Source of the DNA: an uncultured Eisenbergiella sp.
GTDB lineage: Bacteria; Bacillota; Clostridia; Lachnospirales; Lachnospiraceae
Length of the DNA: 6,147 nt
Assembly: GCA_948960675.1 (NCBI GenBank)
Contig: CARDPF010000191.1
Span: forward strand, 1-6,147
Direction of reading: 5' to 3'
Shown: one piece after another, positions 1-3,781 of the stretch
Numbering within the stretch: the stretch's first letter is position 1
How the letters are laid out: every line of letters begins with the position of its first letter
Program-made: the position numbers and the translations under genes
Notes under the pieces: model-generated
The model's input: the letters and a program-made list of their open reading frames with translations, nothing else
Told to the model about the DNA's origin: nothing
Database searches by the model: none

Positions 1-24
1 ATCAACCACCCTTCTTGGAATTTC

Positions 25-249
25 CTATATTTGAATTATACAGGAAGCTCCTAAAACCGATTCATCCTCAAAATAATATTTCAGCATGCTCATGGACAGT
101 GTTTTTCCAAACCGCCTTGGCCGTGTAAAAACATTTACCTCGCTGTGCCTGTCCAGCAGTTCTTTTATGAGCAGGGACTTATCCACATAATAATAATCAT
201 TTTCCCTTAATTTCTTAAAATCATCTATCCCAACCGGCAATTGCCTCAC
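25..249 (-). pseudogene. N-terminal fragment of an AAA-ATPase-like (PF09820 type) protein
   Basis: The 74-codon frame reads like the start of the large AAA-ATPase-like family found in many copies in gut Clostridia and Bacteroidetes. It begins RQLPVGIDDFKKLR, continues with YYYVDKSLLIKELL (about residues 19-32), and carries the Walker-A-like TRPRRFGKT at about 42-50, followed by LSMSMLKYYFED. Full members run to roughly 500 residues or more and have a C-terminal nuclease-like domain. Here the match is lost after YYFED and the frame stops at TAG (25-27). Because 24 bases remain before the window edge, the stop is real in this sequence and not a contig cut. GTG at 247-249 is preferred because AAAGGGG (258-264) lies 8 nt upstream; an in-frame GTG at 271-273 has no comparable site. 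Neither other minus frame resumes the family after the stop, so a rearrangement or insertion is likelier than a simple frameshift. The cellular role of the family is not well established. Confidence 0.75.
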
Positions 250-412
250 AGTCCCATCCCCTTTCTCAAGCACAGCAGTTCAAACACGCCTGACCAATCA
301 CAGCATGTAAAAACTTTCCCCCATTTGAAAAACTTTAAGATAGATACATCCAAGTAGTGGCTTCATCATTACCCCTCTACTCCCTAATGAGTTGTTTCAT
401 TGAGCCGCATTT

Positions 413-451
413 TTATGTGTGGCTAAAATTTTTATAATCATCTTTTGTCAT
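413..451 (-). other. Very short open frame (12 codons) behind a promoter and Shine-Dalgarno site
   Basis: An ATG at 449-451 is preceded by AAAGGAG (462-468) with 10 nt spacing and opens a frame encoding MTKDDYKNFSHT before TAA at 413-415. The promoter-like sequence at 476-504 points into it. It could be a leader peptide, the start of a decayed gene or chance. No family is recognised. A second small frame with a GAGGGG site follows further along the same strand, which again fits gene decay. Only the translation signals are seen; function is unknown. Confidence 0.25.
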
Positions 452-475
452 AATAAATATTCTCCTTTCCTAATT

Positions 476-504
476 AAAATATCACTTAAAATATCTAATG
501 TAAA
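476..504 (-). promoter_or_regulatory. Sigma-A-type promoter candidate pointing leftward
   Basis: Read on the minus strand, TTTACA (499-504) and TATTTT (476-481) are separated by exactly 17 bp. This is a good -35 match and a fair -10 match. Transcription would start near 469, just before the AAAGGAG of the short frame at 413-451. The region is very AT-rich, so a chance match is possible. Confidence 0.4.
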
Positions 505-643
505 TATCCCTATTAATTTAATCAACCATAAATGAATAGAAGGTGTTACTATTCATGGGCAATGTCATTTCCCTCCCGGGCTGCCGCAGACGTTAACCGA
601 ATGACTTTAAACCTTTTAAAGTAAACTGGCATGCTCCATTGTC

Positions 644-680
644 GGCGCACCACTACGCCGGAAAGCCGGTTGCTACGCGC
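644..680 (+). repeat. GC-rich dispersed-type repeat, copy A (37 nt, inverted partner at 1490-1526)
   Basis: By eye, 32 of 37 positions match the reverse complement of 1490-1526. The shared core includes CCACTACGC and GAAAGCCGGTTGCT. Related GC-rich sequence, including a second GGTTGCC, continues to about 712, so this looks like a partial copy of the longer structured element at 1350-1526. It lies in a spacer with no gene of its own; open frames crossing it are low-complexity shadows. Confidence 0.7.
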
Positions 681-724
681 ACGCGCCACGCCGAGCGCGG
701 TTGCCTGCAAACAACATTTTCCGC

Positions 725-770
725 AAAAAAAGACCTTCCTGCCAAAAAGGGGAGGGAGGCAGGAAGGTCT
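725..770 (-). terminator. Intrinsic terminator of the HPr-like gene
   Basis: The arms AGACCTTCCTGCC (731-743) and GGCAGGAAGGTCT (758-770) are perfect 13-bp complements around a 14-nt loop. On the minus strand the stem is followed at once by a run of T (complement of the A run 725-730). It begins about 47 nt past the stop codon of the HPr-like gene. The plus-strand side has A residues instead of a T run, so it works in one direction. Confidence 0.92.
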
Positions 771-816
771 CAAAAAAGGGGGTATAGTATATAAAAAGAG
801 AGGTACGCAAAATTGT

Positions 817-1044
817 TTACGCAACCGCAAACTTGCGGATTGCGTCGTTGAATCCGGTGGATTCACCATGACACTGGACAATCAGGTTCTTGGCAAGCCC
901 AAGACTGAGCACGCCGAGCAGGGATTTTGCATCCACAATCGCGGAATCCAGACAAACATCCACATCGAAATCACACTTCTCGGCCACTTTCACAAATTCC
1001 AGCACTTCTTCCGTTGCATTCAGTTTAATCTTCATCTGCTTCAT
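817..1044 (-). CDS. HPr-like protein lacking the active-site histidine (Crh-like)
   Basis: This 75-residue protein has the size and C-terminal half of the PTS phosphocarrier HPr. The motif VDAKSLLGVLSLGL (residues 37-50) corresponds to the HPr regulatory Ser46 region (VNLKSIMGVMSLGV in Bacillus), placing Ser41 at the HPr-kinase site. An ungapped alignment back from that serine puts Ala10 where HPr has His15, and the GxHARP signature is absent, so transfer of phosphate from Enzyme I is not expected. The known parallel is Bacillus Crh, which lost His15 but keeps Ser46 and acts in CcpA-dependent catabolite control; a regulatory rather than sugar-transport role is therefore inferred. ATG at 1042-1044 is chosen, 9 nt from AAAGGA (1054-1059); GTG at 1045-1047 is a possible start one codon earlier. 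The gene has its own promoter (1131-1158) and terminator (725-770), so it is monocistronic. Many Clostridia carry such HPr-like paralogues of unknown function. Confidence 0.82.
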   Translation of the reverse strand: MKQMKIKLNATEEVLEFVKVAEKCDFDVDVCLDSAIVDAKSLLGVLSLGLAKNLIVQCHGESTGFNDAIRKFAVA

Positions 1045-1093
1045 CACGCAACATCCTTTCCATTCAAAAAACCAATGCCAACATGTACGTGTC

Positions 1094-1122
1094 CGAAAGA
1101 CCTTTGTCGTTTTTGTCTTTCG
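1094..1122 (-). promoter_or_regulatory. 5' leader hairpin of the HPr-like transcript
   Basis: CGAAAGAC (1094-1101) and GTCTTTCG (1115-1122) form a perfect 8-bp stem with a 13-nt loop. The predicted transcription start is near 1124, so the stem would sit at the extreme 5' end of an 80-nt leader. Such hairpins can protect mRNA from 5' decay. No T run follows, so it is not a terminator, and its role is inferred from position only. Confidence 0.4.
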
Positions 1123-1130
1123 ATAACTCT

Positions 1131-1158
1131 ATTTTATGCATTTTGGAAAATTTGTCAA
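1131..1158 (-). promoter_or_regulatory. Strong sigma-A promoter of the HPr-like gene
   Basis: On the minus strand a perfect -35 box TTGACA (1153-1158) is followed after 16 bp by TAAAAT (1131-1136), a 5-of-6 match to the -10 consensus, in AT-rich surroundings. The predicted start is near 1124, giving an 80-nt leader before the ATG at 1044. Confidence 0.82.
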
Positions 1159-1300
1159 CACCCCCAAAAATTAGGTAAAAATGGGGGGAATTGTAGATTT
1201 TATAAAATGGAAAAACCCATTTTGGGGCATCTGCCCGTAAAAATGATCATAAAATTTGAACAGTATGTTAACAACAAAATCCCTCCTAAAGCCAAATGCA

Positions 1301-1335
1301 CAAAAAACGTTTTCCATGGAAAACGTTTTTTTGTG
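1301..1335. terminator. Palindromic, possibly bidirectional terminator
   Basis: A near-perfect palindrome is centred on CCATGG (1314-1319). The arms ACGTTTTCCA and TGGAAAACGT pair fully and extend into an A run on the left and a T run on the right, so either strand reads a stem followed by at least six T. On the minus strand it would end transcripts coming from the mraY-like gene after about 230 nt of 3' sequence. No plus-strand gene upstream needs it. The 10-bp palindrome AAAACGTTTT occurs twice inside it (1304-1313 and 1320-1329), so a role as a protein-binding site cannot be excluded. Confidence 0.65.
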
Positions 1336-1349
1336 AAAAATTATTTACT

Positions 1350-1526
1350 ATGAAAGCCCCGACCGGCAGCCGGATGTATGGGCAAGCTTGCTTGCACAGA
1401 CATCCGGATATCGGGCGGGCAAGCCGGTATGAACAAGGAGGGCGTTAGCCCGGATTGCGAATACCGGCGGCGGTTGCGTGAGCGCGCCAGCGCGGAGCAA
1501 CCGGCTTTCATGCGTAGTGGCGTGCC
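1350..1526 (-). repeat. GC-rich structured repeat element with cloverleaf-like folding, copy B
   Basis: Four nested or adjacent stems can be read by eye. The outer stem ATGAAAGCC (1350-1358) / GGCTTTCAT (1503-1511) is 9 bp. Inside it are CCGGATGT/ACATCCGG (1370-1377/1400-1407), GCCGGTAT/ATACCGGC (1423-1430/1461-1468) with an inner GGGC-gtta-GCCC, and CGGTTGC/GCAACCG (1471-1477/1497-1503), which shares base 1503 with the outer stem. The 1490-1526 part is repeated in inverted orientation at 644-680. It sits between the mraY-like stop codon and the terminator palindrome, so it would be part of that transcript's 3' region. It may be a dispersed non-coding repeat (a miniature mobile or REP/BIME-like element) or a structured RNA. 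It matches no RNA family that I recognise. Confidence 0.6.
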
Positions 1527-1559
1527 AGCAATGGCGCACTGCCCCAAACCGGTCCCTCC

Positions 1560-2510
1560 CTAAAATACAAAGCAGTAAGCCGCCACTGCCAGCATCACCT
1601 GAATGATCACGTACCGCACCACCACCTGCGTATCCGACCATCCAAATTTTCTGCGCACATGGTCATGTATCGGGGTCCTTGTGTTTTTCAGGATGGAAAT
1701 CTTCAAAAACCGCTTCAAAAAAATTTTGGCCAGCCCCAGACCGCCGTCCACAATCACCACACCAGCCAACAGCAGGTACAAAAAAGGCCGCTGTGATTTG
1801 AGTGCCGTCACCGCCAGGAAAAATCCCAGGGACCGGGAGCCCGCATCGCCCATGAGCATACTGCTGGGGGATGTATTAAAATACAGGTAGGCAAACAAAA
1901 CCGCAATGAATAAAAAGGCCGCCATTGCATATTTTCCCAGCGCTTCGCTGCACAACACGCCAAAGGAGCACAGCGTCACGCTGCAAACGCTGGCGCACAG
2001 CCCGTCCACACCGTCCGAGCAGTTGGTCACATTGACGGACACCCAGAATAGAATAATGCCCAAAACCACAAACAATGCCTTTGGCACGGCAAGCTCCATG
2101 GAGCCCACCCAGATTGTAGTGGCATTAAAATTTACAAAAGTCACCGCCGCCACCGCAGAAATCACCAGATCAATCAGTCCCTTTTTGTACTCATTCCAGG
2201 GCGCGCTGGAGGCATCATCCAGATAGCCGCTCAGCATCATGGCAAAGAGCAGTATGGCATAAATCACATATTCCCTGTCTACCGGCATAAACAAAAAGCT
2301 TCCCACCAGAAAGCACAGCACAAAAGTCAGCCCTACGCCCCGCAGCTTTCCCTTGGACAGGCTCCCGTTCACCGCAAACTCCCGCCCATGGTCGCTGGGC
2401 AGGAACGAAAAGGGATGCCTGAGCATAAAAAAGGTGAGCAAAAAGGTGCCCAGCATTCCCACCATCAAAATCTGGTTCGGCGTCAATGTCCTACTCAATA
2501 TCTGATACAT
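1560..2510 (-). CDS. Divergent MraY-like polyprenyl-phosphate phosphoglycosyl transferase
   Basis: This 316-residue, very hydrophobic protein has the multi-helix build of the MraY/WecA/TagO superfamily. These integral membrane enzymes move a phospho-sugar from a UDP-sugar to undecaprenyl phosphate on the inner face of the membrane. Visible landmarks are GYLDD (Asp98-Asp99), VNVTNCSDGVDGLCA (about 159-173, matching the NxTDGxDGL motif), FNTSPSSMLMGDAGSRSLG (about 211-229, matching the MGDTGS motif with Asp222) and TPIHDHVRRKFGWSD (about 279-293, where MraY has PLHHHFE). Departures from true MraY are NCSDG for LTDG, PIHDH for the triple histidine, and GKLRGVG in place of the early GTPTMGG motif, so it may act on another substrate or be a specialised second MraY. 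The ATG at 2508-2510 is preferred because GGAGG (2516-2520) lies 5 nt upstream; an in-frame GTG at 2522 has no such site. It lies 51 bp after xpt and far from any cell-wall gene visible here. Confidence 0.8.
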   Translation of the reverse strand: MYQILSRTLTPNQILMVGMLGTFLLTFFMLRHPFSFLPSDHGREFAVNGSLSKGKLRGVGLTFVLCFLVGSFLFMPVDREYVIYAILLFAMMLSGYLDDASSAPWNEYKKGLIDLVISAVAAVTFVNFNATTIWVGSMELAVPKALFVVLGIILFWVSVNVTNCSDGVDGLCASVCSVTLCSFGVLCSEALGKYAMAAFLFIAVLFAYLYFNTSPSSMLMGDAGSRSLGFFLAVTALKSQRPFLYLLLAGVVIVDGGLGLAKIFLKRFLKISILKNTRTPIHDHVRRKFGWSDTQVVVRYVIIQVMLAVAAYCFVF

Positions 2511-2526
2511 TCCAACCTCCACATTG

Positions 2527-2556
2527 GTGACAATTCAGACAGTCCGCAACTGTCAC
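2527..2556 (-). promoter_or_regulatory. Alternative hairpins between xpt and the mraY-like gene
   Basis: Two mutually exclusive stems share bases in this 51-bp gap. One is GACAGT (2538-2543) with ACTGTC (2549-2554) around a 5-nt loop. The other is an outer pairing of 2527-2535 with 2548-2556 (8 of 9 positions). Neither is followed by a T run, so there is no intrinsic terminator. The outer pairing ends 6 bp before the GGAGG of the downstream gene, so it could affect translation or RNA processing. This is inferred from structure only. Confidence 0.3.
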
Positions 2557-2561
2557 CCACT

Positions 2562-3149
2562 TTATACTTCTTGTCCCCGGAATAGTATTTCCCCTGTAGC
2601 GGCATCCATACCGTCCACAATCGCAATGGACTCCAAACGGTATCCCAGATTCCGTATCGTCCTGCCGCCGCTCTGGAATCCCTTTTCAATAGCGATTCCG
2701 ATTCCCTCCACCTGTGCCCCCGCCTGGGATACAATGGAAATCAGTCCCTGCAGGGCGCAGCCGTTTGCCAGAAAATCGTCGATAATCAATACGTGTTCCC
2801 CGGGCGACAAAAATTTTTTGGAGACGATCACCTGGTTTTTGCACTTATGGGTAAAAGACTCCACTTCCGCAATGTACATTTCCCCTTCTATATTGATACT
2901 TCTGGCCTTTTTGGCAAACACCACGGGCACACTAAAATAGCGGGCCGCCACGCAGGCAATACCGATGCCGGAAGCCTCTATCGTCAGGATTTTGTCGATC
3001 TTTGCCCCTGCAAACCGCCGCGCAAACTCCTCTCCCATCCGTTCCAACAGGGCGATGTCCAGCTGGTGGTTCAAAAAGCTGTCCACCTTTAAGACATTTC
3101 CCTCCTTGACGATACCGTCCTTACAAATCCGTTCCTCCAAAAAATTCAT
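2562..3149 (-). CDS. xpt: Xanthine phosphoribosyltransferase
   Basis: The 195-residue cytoplasmic enzyme transfers the phosphoribosyl group of PRPP to xanthine to make XMP, feeding guanine-nucleotide salvage. It matches Bacillus subtilis Xpt (194 residues) along its length: [12 protein letters not shown] (20-31), LTIEASGIG (55-63), [11 protein letters not shown] (74-84), the PRPP-binding loop [11 protein letters not shown] (120-130) and [12 protein letters not shown] (151-162). The ATG at 3147-3149 has GGGGAG (3156-3161) 6 nt upstream, and it overlaps the stop of the preceding mocA-like gene as ATGA, so translation is probably coupled. In many Firmicutes xpt is headed by a guanine or xanthine-sensing riboswitch; here there is no room for one directly upstream because the mocA-like reading frame runs into the start codon. 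All key regions are intact. Placement beside a purine-type hydroxylase suggests recovery of the xanthine that it would form. Confidence 0.95.
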   Translation of the reverse strand: MNFLEERICKDGIVKEGNVLKVDSFLNHQLDIALLERMGEEFARRFAGAKIDKILTIEASGIGIACVAARYFSVPVVFAKKARSINIEGEMYIAEVESFTHKCKNQVIVSKKFLSPGEHVLIIDDFLANGCALQGLISIVSQAGAQVEGIGIAIEKGFQSGGRTIRNLGYRLESIAIVDGMDAATGEILFRGQEV

Positions 3150-3781
3150 CTTCCGCTCCCCTCTGCCCGCCCCGGCGGGCACGCAACGCTGCCCATTTCG
3201 GCCACATCCTTCTTCTCGTCTATGTCCCAAAGCTCCTGCCGGCTTCCCGCCTGGACTTTACAGATATTTTCCCTGTCAAGAAGCAGGCGCTTTCCGCCCC
3301 TGTCTCCCTCCAATGCCCACAGGGCTGGCAAAAACTTTGCGGAAAACACCGCAGGGTTTCCGCTTTCCCCTTCCCATTCCACAAAGCCGCCGTCACAGCC
3401 CGCCAAAACAACCTCCTCTAACAGGCGCAGAATCGTTTCCGCACGGATACCGGGCTGATCCGCCACCAAAAACAGGTAATAATCCGCCCTGCCGCTTCCC
3501 AATCCCGCCTGGATGGAATAGGAAATCCCCTTCTCACTGTCAGCAGGAACCGTCAGGCAAATCCGCTCCCCCCATTTTTCTTTTCTTGCAAGTACATCCT
3601 CCCGGATCCGCTCCTGTCCGCTCACCACGGTCAGGCAGGTATTTGGCTTAGCGACAAGCACCTGTTCCAACGCATCCAGTCCATAACGGTACATGGGCTT
3701 TCCGCCGATTTCCCATAAAAGCTTGTTTTGGCCAAAGCGTTTTCCGCTTCCCGCCGCCAGATAAATCATCCGGATTTTCAA
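3146..3781 (-). CDS. mocA: MocA/MobA-like molybdenum cofactor nucleotidyltransferase
   Basis: This 211-residue cytoplasmic protein belongs to the NTP_transf_3 (MobA-like) family. It shows the nucleotide-binding loop [15 protein letters not shown] (8-22), the metal-site motif LVADQPGI (105-112), SGNPAVF (140-146) and a closing LWDIDEKKD (184-192), like the DIDTPxD ending of E. coli MocA. MocA transfers CMP from CTP to molybdopterin to form the cytosine-dinucleotide cofactor used by xanthine-dehydrogenase-family enzymes. The hydroxylase immediately upstream makes that role likelier than the MobA guanylyl reaction, but sequence alone does not prove CTP use. The start is taken as TTG at 3781-3779: AAGGAAGG (3791-3798) lies 9 nt before it, and TTGA overlaps the hydroxylase stop by 4 bp. 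An in-frame ATG at 3767-3769 would give 207 residues but sits 21 nt from that site. The last residues (about 198-211) are rich in Gly, Pro and Arg and look non-conserved. Its stop overlaps the xpt start. Confidence 0.85.
   Translation of the reverse strand: MKIRMIYLAAGSGKRFGQNKLLWEIGGKPMYRYGLDALEQVLVAKPNTCLTVVSGQERIREDVLARKEKWGERICLTVPADSEKGISYSIQAGLGSGRADYYLFLVADQPGIRAETILRLLEEVVLAGCDGGFVEWEGESGNPAVFSAKFLPALWALEGDRGGKRLLLDRENICKVQAGSRQELWDIDEKKDVAEMGSVACPPGRAEGSGR

Larger units (their letters stand above)
252..816. other. Mostly non-coding AT-rich spacer between the AAA-ATPase stub and the HPr-like gene
   Basis: No convincing gene of normal length lies here. The stretch holds a minus-strand promoter-like sequence (476-504), a 12-codon open frame with a good Shine-Dalgarno site (413-451), one copy of a GC-rich repeat (644-680, with related sequence to about 712) and the terminator of the HPr-like gene (725-770). 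Base composition changes sharply: about 300-560 is very AT-rich, while about 571-712 is GC-rich, which fits inserted repeat material in a native AT-rich spacer. Confidence 0.6.
1048..1559. other. Intergenic region between the HPr-like gene and the mraY-like gene
   Basis: No protein gene is supported here. In order it contains the leader and promoter of the HPr-like gene (1048-1158), a CCCCCA/TGGGGG dyad (1161-1187), a small AAAATGG/CCATTTT stem (1204-1223), a GGGCA/TGCCC dyad (1225-1236), a large palindromic terminator (1301-1335) and a GC-rich multi-hairpin repeat (1350-1526). Open frames through the GC-rich part run in both directions, look low in complexity and belong to the repeat. Confidence 0.65.

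Noticed and set aside
549..568. Short minus-strand frame behind GGGAGGG
   Set aside because: The spacing from GGGAGGG to ATG is only 2 nt and the frame has about 16 codons, so initiation is unlikely.
1203..1280. Small minus-strand frame starting at TTG after an AGGAGGG-like site
   Set aside because: It is only about 25 codons, with weak spacing, no similarity and an AT-rich random look.
1316..1330. Catabolite-responsive element (cre) for CcpA near the HPr-like gene
   Set aside because: TGGAAAACGTTTTT resembles cre but has one extra A before the central CG and lacks the closing C of the WTGNAANCGNWNNCW pattern. The palindrome is better explained as a terminator.
631..1353. 240-codon plus-strand open frame
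   Set aside because: It runs antisense through the repeat, the terminator, the whole HPr-like gene and its promoter. Its translation is low in complexity with no recognisable domain.
1341..1641. Overlapping open frames on both strands in the GC-rich island
   Set aside because: They are frames through the structured repeat, with no plausible ribosome sites and no domains. The similar translation at 644-712 comes from the shared repeat, not from a protein family.
3150..3300. Purine riboswitch in front of xpt
   Set aside because: The space upstream is the coding end of the mocA-like gene, which overlaps the xpt start by 4 bp. No typical aptamer stems with conserved loops were seen.
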